The notes under the pieces: model-generated
Seen by the model: only the letters and a program-made list of their open reading frames with translations
What the model was told of the DNA's origin: nothing
Databases searched by the model: none
Made by a program: the position numbers and the translations under genes
NCBI GenBank assembly: GCA_004369045.1
Contig: ML213503.1
Span: 2,069,667-2,133,666 of the forward strand
Length of the DNA: 64,000 bases
Direction of reading: 5' to 3'
From: Heliocybe sulcata
Lineage: Eukaryota > Basidiomycota > Agaricomycetes > Gloeophyllales > Gloeophyllaceae
Shown: piece after piece, positions 11,651 to 22,842 of the stretch
How the letters are laid out: each line of letters begins with the position of its first letter
How positions within the stretch are numbered: the stretch's first letter is position 1

Positions 11651-12445
11651 ATGGCCACTTTCTCCTCCAGTCCCATCGTAATTGATGGCAAGGGCCACCT
11701 TCTTGGCCGACTGGCCTCTATCATCTCTAAGCAGATCCTCTCTGGCCAGAAAATCGTTGTGGTTCGGTGCGAGGAAATCAACATCTCAGGGAGCTTCTTC
11801 CGCAACAAGGTATGTGACTCAGATGCAGTTTCTGAAGTTCGAGACTTACCATCAGACATTGCGTCTATTGCAATTGCATTGGCTGCTTTAGCTCCGGTAC
11901 CACAACTTCCTCCACAAACGCCACATCGTGAACCCCAAGAAGTCCGGTCCCTTCCACCACCGCGCTCCCTCCAAGATTCTTTTCCGCGCGATCCGGGGCA
12001 TGATTCCCCACAAGACCGCGCGTGGTGCTGCGGCTCTTGAGCGCTTGAAGTTGTTCGAGGGTGTTCCCCCACCCTACGACCGTAAGAAGAGGATGGTCGT
12101 GCCGGAGGCTCTCCGAGTGCTGAGACTGAAGCCTGGCAGGAAGTACTGCACAGTCAAAGTGAGTTGAGATAAGATCTCGGCGAAATGGACATTACTGAGC
12201 ATGGTGTGGTACTTAGCGTCTCTCGCACGAGGTTGGCTGGGGTTACAAGGACGTTGTGGATCGTTTGGAGGAGAAGAGGAAGGTGAAGGCTCAGGCTTTC
12301 CATGCGCGCAAGGTACGTTCACACTTAACTCCTATCCTATCTGCACACCGTAATACCTCGCGTATCAAAGCTTGCTGCCGTCAAGCTGCGCCAAAAGGCC
12401 CTCGCGGACAATACATCGGAGAATCTCGCACAGCTCGGTTATTAG
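11651..12445 (+). CDS. RPL16: 60S ribosomal protein L13a/L16 (uL13)
   Basis: Four exons give about 198 residues, the normal family length. The sequence starts [20 protein letters not shown], has the rRNA-binding block around [12 protein letters not shown], and then [20 protein letters not shown] and [11 protein letters not shown], all typical of eukaryotic uL13. The C-terminus ends ENLAQLGY. It is a structural component of the cytosolic large subunit. Codon choice is strongly biased to C-ending codons, as expected for a highly expressed gene. The start is set by the conserved N-terminus and lies just after a leader intron. A 260-residue reading in another frame across this gene is a shadow. 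Confidence 0.97.
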
Positions 12446-13185
12446 GCGGATGGTGTCTCGCACCTCATCACTTACCTTATCTTCCCTCTCCGCCTCCTAT
12501 GACCAGATGCTATGAGATACTCTATGTAACACGTTTCACTGCTCCCCTATGCAGCGCTGTCGGGCGTTATGTCGAATATGATGCGTGGTTTCACAGGCCT
12601 ATCCGCGTTTGTATAAATATAACTCCAAAACCAATGGCGGAAGCTCAAAGAGTGCAGCCTCGTTTTGATCCTATGTCGTAACTCGTAAAGCAGAGAACCT
12701 GATAGCGGGGGAGTGCTGCAATTACTCTCAAAATGTATCTGGAGCATATACATACTTTTATAATGTCCTTCAAGTGCTAGTTGCAAACATGTCGAAAGCA
12801 GTACGATGAGGCGGAAACTAAGCGGCGACAACAAGTACCTAATGTAGACGGAGCAGTTGAGACATGGGATGAAGATGAAACAATACGGACGGCGAACAGC
12901 GAACAAGGAGATGACAGGTGTTAAGCGCGGACTTGCGCGCAGTTGTACGATATTTTCAATGATGACGATCAAGAATTGGGGAGTGAAGGGTACATGGTCC
13001 GCCTGTAAAATTGCATGGGAACCCGAAGACATGGTGACCATACCTGTTGTCGGTGCACGTGTGGGTTTGACGACTATGAACATTTGAGGTGTTGAAGGAG
13101 ATGTTCGGACGGGCCTCGCAAACGAGATAGGTCCAAGCATCCTTTCCAACGAAGGGTAATAGATGGGAGTAGAATACGGCCACGA
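12446..13185. other. Convergent intergenic region
   Basis: These 740 bases lie between the ends of the uL13 gene and the KH-protein gene. No coding exon chain, RNA gene or repeat was recognised. Presumably this is two 3'UTRs plus spacer. Confidence 0.5.
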
Positions 13186-14341
13186 TCAATCTTGCAACTC
13201 CTGCTGCTGCTGCTCCCTCCCGACGCGCCTCTCCTTCTCGCTCTCCAGCTGGTTGTACAGCAGGAACAGCGCCTTCTCGTTCGCCTCCGGCGTACCGACG
13301 ATGGTGAACATGCGCTCGCCCGTCTCGTCGTGCGGTGCCTTGGCTATAGAAATCTTGGAGCCAGACAAACGACGGATCTCAGTGATTTTAGAGCCACCAC
13401 GGCCGATGATGCAGCCAACCATGTCGGAAGGAATGGAGATATTTTGCGTTCGGAGATTGGCCGGCTGCGAGGGCGAGCCAGGGGAAGGCGGTGTGCCACG
13501 ACCACGATTAGCATCACCGTTGCTTCGGCGCCCAGCACCGTTGTAGTTCGAGGTCGAATAGGTAGTTGAGGAGCGCCTGCCTCCACCAGCGCGATCGTCG
13601 GCTGCGGCGCCGGGGTGGAACAAGACAGTACCTGTGCCCCGTTCCCAGTCCTCCAGAAGACACTTGCCAATCTCTTGCAAGGCGTTGCCAATGGCTTCGA
13701 TCGGGCCCTGAACTTCTACAATGCGTTCCGTAGATTGTGGAAGCATCTCCTTCGACGCAACCATACGCACACCAGTGCCGTCCTGGATAGCCTTGATTTT
13801 CTGGCCGCTGCGGCCGATGACAGTGCCCATGAGGTTGTGAGAAATCAAGAGGCGGATAGACGTGTGAGTAGAAGAGGGGGAGGAAATGGAGATGGGCGAC
13901 GTGGGGTTGGCGGCGACAAGTTGCTGGATGATAAGCGTGTACGCCTGAATCGTAGGAGCGGCGTCAGTCTCTCACATAGTATACGCACTGAAACGCACTA
14001 ACCTTAGCAACGCCCTCAACAGGACCAGTGACGGTGAGGACACGTTCATGGACGCCTTGGATGACTTTGCTGACGCCCGCCTTGACGCCGGTCTGTTCTC
14101 TCAGGTCCGCGACATTTTTTCCACCCTTACCGATGATGACGCCGGCGTCCTTGGTGCTGACCAGAGCTCGGAGAGAGAGCGTATCATGGCTGCTAGGAGA
14201 CGGTGATCGAGACATTTCCGGCGTCGCTATAAGAGGGCGTACAGGTTAGCAAAAAATTTGGACGCGTCACGTAAAGGCAGGAATGAAGCGCGCCGACTAG
14301 AACGTTTACTCACGAGAGCGACGAGGGGACTCGGAGGGCAT
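13186..14341 (-). CDS. Triple-KH-domain RNA-binding protein (PCBP/hnRNP K-like)
   Basis: Three KH domains are visible, each with its GxxG loop: IIGKGGKNVADL in the first, VIGRSGQKIKAI in the second and IIGRGGSKITEI in the third. A low-complexity Gly/Ser/Asn linker lies between KH2 and KH3, and the tail is glutamine-rich. The architecture matches poly(C)-binding/PBP2-like proteins that bind single-stranded RNA in mRNA stability, localisation or splicing. The first exon is only 28 nt and encodes MPSESPRRS. Its intron (acceptor just after 14227) leads in frame into TPEMSRSPSPSS. A second intron lies near 13960-14000 inside the end of KH1. The protein is about 320 residues and diverges from the NUFIP1-like gene across 285 bases. 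Confidence 0.9.
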
Positions 14342-14626
14342 GGCGGGGGAGACGGGGCAGGAAGAGGGGCAGGAAGAGGAGGAGGAGGAGTACGTCGAGA
14401 AGGACGATGAGGGAGCAGAGCGCGCAAGTTGGAGAGTACTGCGGGACCGGCGGTCTCGACCAGCCCTGTTAAAGCCGCCTTCCGGCCGAGTCAGCGCTCG
14501 GGGTCCACGTGCGCCGCCCCGCCCTGCGAAGCGGAGACCTCTCGGCTATGGACTCGGCCCGGCCCGCGAAGGATTGCGTCGCTATATTCGGCTACTTAGT
14601 ACTTACCGCCGGCACCGAAGTCTTCA
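14342..14626. promoter_or_regulatory. Shared divergent promoter (KH protein / NUFIP1-like gene)
   Basis: Only 285 bases separate the two start codons, so the promoters must overlap or be shared. The segment is GC-rich, and no strong TATA box was seen in either direction. Both products act on RNA, so co-expression would make sense, but this is inference. Confidence 0.5.
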
Positions 14627-16017
14627 ATGCCTCCGTCATCTGGCCACAACCTGCCACAAAGGCCACAGCAGCCACAATATGCGTATCCCTACCAGGCCAC
14701 CAACGCCGTCGCTGCTGCATTACAAAATCCATATGCTCAGTATTATCACCAGACGCAGCAGTACTCACAAGCCTATCTCAATGCCATAAGCACCTCGGGA
14801 ACGACTCCTCAAGGGTACACGCTCTCTTCAACGTATTTGGCGGGTCCTTCTACTGCGCCATCTGGATATGTTCCTCGCAGTGTGCAACCCTCTCAACCTC
14901 GACCATTCCGACCGCCACCATCGGGTGGCTGGTACCAGCCCGGCAACGAAAGATGCACCTACAGGGACTGCCAATTCATGGGGTCCAAGAAAAGTGTCGA
15001 GATCCACATGATGGACCGACACCTTATCTATCCTCCTGGCTGGGAGAAAAGAAACAAAAAGAATGACTGGGACGCCGACCCTAGTCTGAAAGGGTATGCA
15101 TGCTTGTAACTTTCCCTGAATGGCAACTAACGCGTGGATGGACGCGTAGGAAGCCAGTCCCTATACAGGGCACCAACTTGATCCTAGACTCACCAGAGGC
15201 TCTTGATGCTTGGATTGCTGAGCGGCGGAAACGCTGGCCGTCCGCGGCCAAGGTCGAGGACAAGAAGAGAAAAATTGAGGAAGCGATTGCGCGAGGACAA
15301 TTAGACCCGGATATCAGCCTCGACGGGCGGAAGAAGCGGCGGATAGATGACGGTGGTAGGGGTGGAAGAGGTCGGGGTAGAGGCAGAGGCAGAGGTGACG
15401 GCCGTGGAAGAGGGAGAGGGAGAGGAGAGGCCGCCGCATCATCATCGAGCAACAATGCTATGCAGAAGCCCACTGGAGTCACTGCCCTGCCCCCGAAACC
15501 TCAAATCGCAGACGATGTCCGTTCGTCAGAATCGGGTTCTGATTCAGACTCGGATGACGCGCCCGAAGCCGTCTCCTCCAAACCTCCCGCTGGTCTTGTC
15601 AACGCGTACCGATCTTCCGATACAGAAGAAGAAACTGTCGATCCCGTGCCCATCCCAATTGTTGAAGGCCCCAATGATACCCAACCGGAAATACCCGCAC
15701 CCGCGATGCCATCTGCGCGTGAAGCTCCTCCTGTGTCCACCACGCCTATCAAAAAACCTTTTGTTCCCCAGCCGAAAAGACCTCTGCATAATCCTTTCGG
15801 ATTCCGCCCGTCGCTTTTGAGAAGGGTACGCGGCTCCTCCCCTGTACAGTGGTATGCTTACTCATCATCTGTCTAGCTGCTCCTCCCTGAGATACGAATG
15901 ACCGTATCCAATTTCTCTCAAGCCATTCACTTCCTGGTAGAGAACGACTTCCTCGAAGACGTCGAACTCAAACCAGGACAAGCCTCCGAAAAAATGATCG
16001 AAGTCATATGCGACTGA
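14627..16017 (+). CDS. NUFIP1/Rsa1-like snoRNP assembly factor
   Basis: The N-terminus is rich in Gln, Pro and Tyr. A zinc-finger-like unit follows (CTYRDC...H...H, ending MMDRHLIYPPGW). Next comes the diagnostic NUFIP1 conserved block: PVPIQGTNL and LDAWIAERRKRWPSAAKVEDKK. A long Arg-Gly repeat (GRGRGRGRG type, near 15357-15426) comes next, then an acidic serine stretch. The C-terminal helix block SLLRRLLLPEIRMTVS and the ending VICD come from the last exon after an intron at about 15824-15873. NUFIP1/Rsa1 bridges box C/D snoRNP proteins and the R2TP chaperone. The first intron, after DPSLKG, is about 60 nt. Length is about 410 residues. Confidence 0.85.
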
Positions 16018-16173
16018 TGCCTCAAAAGACACTTGACACTCAACCAGCACCATCGGCTTCACAGTGAGAGGAAGCATAACTCTGTAATTACTGAGCAGAG
16101 TGTCCAGGAATAATCAATGATACAACAATACTAATGCTACAAACTGTCCCGCAAAGTACGACCAAGCCAGGTG

Positions 16174-19100
16174 CTACCGACCTTTGTCACTTTCCTCACT
16201 TTCCTCGCTTCCTGATTCGCTACCCTCCTCGCCTTCATCCATGTCCAAAGCAGCCATCTCCTCGGGATCGACCTGCAGCGTCCGTTTCTCAACCTGGAAG
16301 CCGAGCTTCGACAGCTCGTCACTGATCGGACCCGCCTTCCCTGGTGCAGTGGCAATAACCGCCACCGACGACGATGGGTCGAACAAGGGTAGGAAGTGGT
16401 CCTTCAGCGAGGCTAGCACGTCTTGTTTAGTGACTGCTTGGTATTTCTCTAGCAGCTTGACGTTGTAGTCTTGTGGCAGACCCTTCAAAGCCTGATTTGA
16501 GAAGGACACTGCCGCTGCTCTGCTTGCTGTCGAAACAGCTTTGGCAACACCGTATACAATGCTGCTCTTCGCTGCATCTATACTTGTCTGCGGCAGGTCA
16601 ATCTGAAACGTCCTTCATGAGTATATTCCGTCGTTATGCAGGAGAGCTGCAACTTACAGAACCGTCCACAAGACCACGGACAACCTTGGCCGCCTGCTCA
16701 AATCCTTGGACAGCGTTTGAACTCTGCGGATACAATAAGTAATGATGTGCTTCCAAATGAGAATAAGACGCACTCGATACAGGGAGAAGCTTGTGAATCC
16801 TGACTCCGTATCCGCTGACACGTATGCACCGTATGCCAGACCAGAACCACGGATGTACCGCTGCCAGATAAGAGTCAATATATCTGCATCACCAATGCTG
16901 ACTTGGAATCCTTACCCAGAGATAGCTTTCAGTTGCATTGAGGACCTCCATCGCTACCCGCAACGCAGGGTACTCAGGATGAGCGAACCCTTGTATTCCC
17001 TTCGTTGTGTGCGATGTGAAGGAACTCTCGATCGTGGGAAGACTGACAACTACGGCCCTCTTGACGGGGTTCTTGCCCACAGCGCTAAGCGACTCGCTAG
17101 AGAGCTTAACGGGTGCAAGAGGTGTTTCCTAAAGAACACAATGACTGGTCAGAGTCATGCAGGCAATGCAATCTATTGACTATACTTACCAAAATAACAT
17201 TACCGAAGTGCTTTCTCCATACCCCACGAGGTTCGGGGAGACCTAAGATATTACCTGAGACCGAGAAGCGGACACCGGACGGCTCGGTGACTAACTCGCG
17301 TCAGCACAACACCGGGGCAGAGACAAGAAAAGTCCTTACTATATTGTCTGAGCTCTTCAAACTCCTTCGTCACAGCCTCAGGAGACTCCTGCAGCTGCTG
17401 CATAATCTTGGGGATAAATTCCATTTGCGCCAGAAGAGCTCCAGCCCGAGTCGACGAAGTCTCGTCGTAAAGCAGGTCCGTCTGGAACGAGCTAAGAACC
17501 GTGTTTCCATCGCGCTTCAGCTCCGGCAGTGATTGTTGGATTTTAGCCGCAGTGACTTGAAGTCTAGGGTTTGAATTAGAAGTGCATCAATCCATATAGA
17601 TTATTATTTCTCACCTTTCCTTGTCGAACTTGCTTCCGTAGAGCAAGTCCTTGAGCCATGCAACCGCCTTCTCGTACATCCCAGCCTCGGTCTTGATGCT
17701 GACACGAAGAAGCTCAGGGAAACCCGACGGTACCGCCGTGCCCAGGTTGACCTCATACGACACGGTCTCGTCGTCGAGTCTATTCACGACTTCCTCATGG
17801 CTGAGCTCCTCACCCGTTGCCCGCTTGATGGGAAGCGAGAAGAAGGAAGCCAGGTACGCAGATAGATGACTGCAGAAGGTGTTAGCTGCAAATATGGTCG
17901 AGATAGTCATGACCTACGTACGGACGGAGCCGGTCGGGCAAGTTTGCTAGCGAGAAATAGGCGTGGATCGTGACAAAGTCAGACTAATAAGAGAACACAT
18001 CAGCCCGCGCTCATGGAAGAGCCTTCACTCTTACCTGCACATGGTCATACTGGACAAAGAACGGCAGCTCCGCGCCATCCTGCCCAATATACCTCGCAAG
18101 CTCCGGATCCGTCTCAAACCGCGCCGGCGCGCGCCCACTCCCGCTCTCCTGCACGCTCTTAACTGTGATCCACGAGATGCTTTTGACGTCCGGCACAGGG
18201 AACGCAGTCAATATGTCGTCCGGGATGGGCTTCTCATGCTCCGTCTTAGCATCGTCGAGTTCCTTCGCCTTCTGCTTGAGCCCCTCAGGCCCGAGCTTTT
18301 CCTTCTGCGCCGCGATCCGCGCTTTCTCGTCGTTCTCGAGCTTGTCAGCCATAGCGGCGGAGGGCTTGCCGACGACCGTGACACTCGGCTGGGCGATGTA
18401 ATACCTGCGTACTTATCGTACCAATAAAGTGGGCAGAAGGGACAAAACTCACTTCTGCAGCAGAGCAACCCACTCCGCGTTCGTCCACTTTTTAAGAACG
18501 TTATAATAATTAATCTCATCCATAGCCGGCAAAAGCTCCGAAGCGTCCTCCTTGCCATACAAAAAGTCAGTAATAACCGACCCAGAGAAGGTGTCGCCTT
18601 TTGCGGACTCCAGTTTGCTGCGAAGCTGTTACAAAACATCAGCGATACTCTGACTGTGATTTCAGGTACAGCGCCGCAGACCTGTCTCTCGTCCCGGTTG
18701 ATGACCATCGACATACGCTCCATGTCGAAACCTTTCTCCGCAATGCGCTTGAAGCTTGTCCGGAGTCGCTCACCGAATGTGTCGATGTGTTCTGTGGGCA
18801 CTGAGCCAATGTAGATGGGGAGGTCGACGCAGGTGGCGCGGGTGTCTTCACCAAAATAGATGTATGTGCTGGTAGAGACATCGGATCAGTCCTTTACCAA
18901 GCCACTTTCAAAGAGATGCATACCACAAGGGTGATTCCGTCTCAATATACTCCTTGTTCAGAGGAGCAACCGGGGACGACGTCAAATACGTGCTTAGAAT
19001 ATCCAAGCCCTTCCTCTCCAGAAACGCATTCGGCTTCGGGCCTACATAATTGATCATAACCTCCCCCACACTCTCATCCTTCTCCGGAAACTCCACACTC

Positions 19101-20285
19101 TCCTTCACATCCTCCTTGATCCCTGTCCGCTCGGCGCTCTTCGTCTCTACGAAAGGCCGCTTCCAGCCCGGCGGTCTTACACCCTTGTTCTGCCCGTGTG
19201 CGACAATTCGCGGGTCGACTTGCTCCTCGACGAGCTTGAGCAGCGAGGTAGTACCACTGCTGAGCTTGCCGCAAACAATTAAAGAGAGGTTGTGGGGAAC
19301 GTAGTAGGTGCCGTGATACTGTCGGACTGAGGACACTTTAGTATACAGTTACAAGCCTAGACAGGGAGACCTTACTTTGCTCGATGGTGAGAACGCGGAG
19401 GGCCTCCATGAGACCGCCTGTCTCACTGCGGTATGCACTGCCGGGCGGATTGAGCAACCGCTGCATTCTGTGAAAGGATCAGCACATTTGCGATTCTGCG
19501 GAATACGTGATCCTCACTTCAAAGCCATGAGATCACCGGAAGTATTCTCGCGACCTTGCATTTCGCTGTAGACCACGCCGGAATCATGCCCTTCGCCATC
19601 AACGTGGTGTACCTATACCATTTCTTGTAAGCCAGTGCAACAGTGAAGACAAGCACGCCTATGACTGACCTCGGTGACAAACCCGGCCTTGGTCAGAGTT
19701 GGATACAGAATATGGTCGACGTAAATCGGCAACAGCTGTAGGAAGCCCTGCTCTCCCGCAGTGGAGACGGTATAAGCAGTATGATCAGTGTCCGTCCAAG
19801 CATTTGTGCCGTTGGAGAATCCGCGGTTGGCCAAGTGGTCAATGATACCCTTATACGGGTACTTCTCAGAACCCATGAACACTAGGCTTCGATCAAATAA
19901 TCAGCACAGGTGCTTTCAAGTCAAATGAGTTGAATTCGCACTGTTCTAGAGTGTGCGGGCACCCGCTATCATCAAAAACTGGCCAAACGATTAGATGTGG
20001 CGTCAGTGATCGAGAGCGACTATTGACGCACTTTCGGTGGCAACAACAAAGTAACCATTGACAATGGGTGCTGAATAAATTATTAGACCGCGAGGGCTCA
20101 GTTGCAGCTAATCGGAACTCACCCTCATAGTCAAGATGTACGACCGTTAGACCCGTAGTGCGACTCTTCCACTTCGAGACCTCTACGTCCGAGAAATCAA
20201 GCTTGAAGCGCCGAACCAGGTCAAAGTTTCCATATGTCTGAGCTCCATTGATAGAAGGAACAGAACCATTGGCACCAGGAGACAT
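16174..20285 (-). CDS. Large M16-family zinc metallopeptidase (YOL098C-like, M16C)
   Basis: About fourteen introns interrupt a protein of roughly 1,050 residues. The catalytic inverted zinc motif HTLEH is split by an intron at the second histidine (donor near 19943, acceptor near 19885) and continues VFMGSEKYPYKG. Downstream are NRGFSNGTNAWTDTDHT, the zinc-ligand region with GVVYSEMQGRE, and GGLMEALRVLT, all as in the fungal YOL098C/C05D11.1-like branch of insulinase-type peptidases. The second, inactive half is also present and ends in an acidic Glu/Ser tail (GSEESEESDKGR). A role in cytosolic or mitochondrial peptide turnover is inferred. I placed the start at 20285 (MSPGANGSVPS), since the residues upstream read like leader. 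Confidence 0.9.
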
Positions 20286-20740
20286 AACAGGCTGGACGTG
20301 AGCGTAACGTCTGGAAAGCTGTGGAAGGACCGGGGAGACGCGTAACCAGGAAGGAGGAGGTATATAAGCTTTGTGCCGGCCAGAAGAGGAATACAAAGAG
20401 CCAAAACGTTGCCTGAGTGGAATCAGAGCACGCAGCATGCAGCAGATTGACCGATAATACCAGTGTCCCGTCCCAAAACAGCCAACAAGGATGAGGAGAG
20501 AAGAAATGCTTCCTGCCGCAACAGGTAGCCCATGTGGCCGGGCCGCCGGCACCGGATGGGCGACACTCAAAATGTGTGGTGCACTACAGCCACCAAGTAC
20601 TTGTACTGCTCGCGTCCACAACCATTCTGCACTTCTTCGGGCTCTCGACAAGAGCCTTGCTCAGGGCAACCGCACGAGGGCATGCTCGCGTCAACTTTTT
20701 GAAAGTTCATGGACTGTCGAACCTACGGTTCACCACCAGA
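20286..20740. promoter_or_regulatory. Divergent promoter (M16 peptidase / NGL2-like nuclease)
   Basis: These 455 bases separate the two start codons. The part from 20534 on could encode an N-terminal extension of the nuclease, because it is open and in frame from an ATG at 20534. That extension is basic and hydrophobic and could be a mitochondrial targeting sequence. Confidence 0.45.
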
Positions 20741-22523
20741 ATGTTAAGCAAGGGCACATACCAGCTTACCCCAGAGCAGCTTGCTAAACAGGAAGAGCGG
20801 AGGCGCAAGAAACAACTCGCAGTCCAGTCACCGCCCCAAAAGTTGTCACTAATCAACGAGGAGAAAGGACGTACCATCCCTCGATCATGGTTTAGACTGC
20901 AAGAGACGGATAGTGCGTCCACTGAGCAACGGATCAAAATCATGACTTGGAACGTTTGTGTTTTCCAATTAAAACTGAACGAATATTTTCCGACGAAGCT
21001 GTTTAGTTGCTTGCTCAATGTCTTGTCCGTGAGTGGCGCATGCGCTACGCTAGGCCACGGAATGCCTGACGTTGTCAGGTCGTGAATTGTTTCCCAACAG
21101 CGACTGCCTCAAAGCACCGCAACGGGAGCACATGATATATCTTGAAATTGCCACACGAAATGCGGACATCATTTGCCTGCAGGTGGGTGTTTTTCTCTTG
21201 ACGCTGCAGCTTTAGTACTAAAGGGCCCGGTAGGAAGTCGACCGACTAGAAAAGGTTATTCCCGTCTTGGAAAGTATAGGCTACGCCCACACGTACGCTG
21301 CCGGCCCTAAGAAGTTGCACGGCAGTCTTATCGCATACAAGAAGGATGCGTACGAAAAGGTGGCAGAGCGGGTCGTCTACTACGATGAAGAGGACATCAG
21401 GCAGAGCGACCACGAGCGGGCGCGTCGTGGTGCCAGCTTCCGAACGAAGAACATCGGAAATGTTGTCGCCCTAAAAAGTACTGGATCACAGAATAAGGGA
21501 GTTGTGGTAGCCACTACACATTTGTTCTGGCACCCAAGGTGAATTTTGATAGAAACAAGAGTCGTACATGACTCATGATCTCGGAACTGACCGATTTCCC
21601 ATAAATAGGTACACATACGAACGCGCTAGGTAGGCCTTTAGAAGACGTATGATTTCTTTCCGCGTTAACTATGCGGACCTAGACAAGCCGGGATTTTACG
21701 CCGCGAAGTCATCGGGTTTCAGAAGGCAGAGGGCCACAACGAATGGCCCTGCATCATTGCCGGTGGTAAGTAGACCACACTTGCCGCAAGTTCGCCACTA
21801 CACCATGTAATCTAATCCGGCAGACTTCAACGCGCCACCCGACGACGCCACCTACGCTCTCCTCGTTGGCGATCCCATCTTACCCTCCCAAGAAGACCGC
21901 CTCTCCTTTTCCCGCGTCGTCCACGCGACGATCGACCCCTCCACCCCTATCAAAACATCAGCAGACGACGACGAAGGCGCTTCTGTACAAACAAACGAAG
22001 AGGGTGAAGCTGAGACAGATCCCGATCGCATGATTACGAATGCCAGAAAGGCAGACCCAGAGGACGGGCTCTTGTCCACCGCCGAGCTGGCCGACTTGTA
22101 CTCTGCGCACGACAGTCGCCGTTTGAAGAGCTTGTATGAGGAAGGTCTCAGGCTCGCAAAGGCCCAAAACAGCAGTGGTGCAAAAATACGGACTTTCGGC
22201 GATAGGCTTGATTCACGTGAGGCAGAGTGGAGGAATAGACATGGCTCGCACGAGCCAGAATGGACTAGTTTTACGCATTACTGGCGTGCCACTCTCGGTG
22301 AGCTTCAGCACGATCCTCTCTCTCACTTCGCACCCCAGCTGAACGTATCCCAGACTACATTTTCGTCATAGATCCTCCAGATCAGGTCTCAAGGGTTTGT
22401 GGGGTGTTGAACCCGCTTCAAACAGAGGACCTCGAGCCAGGCCTCCCTAGACTGGGTATCAGCGGGAGCGACCACGTCTCCCTCGTCGCAGAGGTGGCTT
22501 GGTCCAAGGGCAGTGGCTCGTGA
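20741..22523 (+). CDS. NGL2/CCR4-related exonuclease (EEP domain)
   Basis: The spliced product has the exonuclease-endonuclease-phosphatase signature: IMTWN at the start of the domain, IICLQEVDRL with the metal-binding glutamate, VVATTHLFWHPR, IIAGDFNAPP and GISGSDHVSLV with the catalytic Asp-His. This is the NGL2/Nocturnin branch of CCR4-type nucleases; yeast Ngl2 trims the 3' end of 5.8S rRNA. Introns fall after MTWN, ECLV-equivalent, CLQ, HPR, ERA, AG and ATL, about 40-70 nt each. The intron after HPR isolates a tiny exon (YTYERAR). The start at 20741 (MLSKGTYQ) is the last ATG before the conserved region. An upstream start at 20534 would add 69 residues. Confidence 0.9.
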
Positions 22524-22842
22524 CGTGTCATGAGCTTGAGTCTATAGACAGAGAGCCCTACGAATATGCTACCTATTCATATTCGATCGAGGAGGCAGGG
22601 GTAACCAGAATTTATGCAAGTGGTATATGTCTCGTGCCGTGGAAGGAAGATGCGTTGTGAGATTACAAGAAGATAAAAATCAGCTGTGAAGTGGTAGAGG
22701 GAGCATTGAAGGAATGTTTAAAGTACGGCACAAGAGAGTGATGACAAGCACTAGTATTAAGATCCTCCATACTCTATGCCAGAAAAAGGATAGCGCAGTC
22801 CGATCGTGACTTCGTAGAATACCTTAATTGCCCCTAGAGACA
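22524..22842. other. Convergent 3' intergenic space
   Basis: These 319 bases lie between the stops of the nuclease gene and the RhoGEF gene. I see nothing coding here. Confidence 0.6.

Noticed and set aside
11258-12040. A 260-codon open frame on the + strand
   Set aside because: It crosses the uL13 leader, exon 1, intron and part of exon 2 in another frame. The uL13 exons explain the sequence.
19893-20651. A 252-codon minus-strand frame spanning the start of the M16 peptidase
   Set aside because: It reads through the leader, exon 1 and two introns. Only the MSPGANGSVPS part onward matches the family, and the joins that make HTLEH require splicing.
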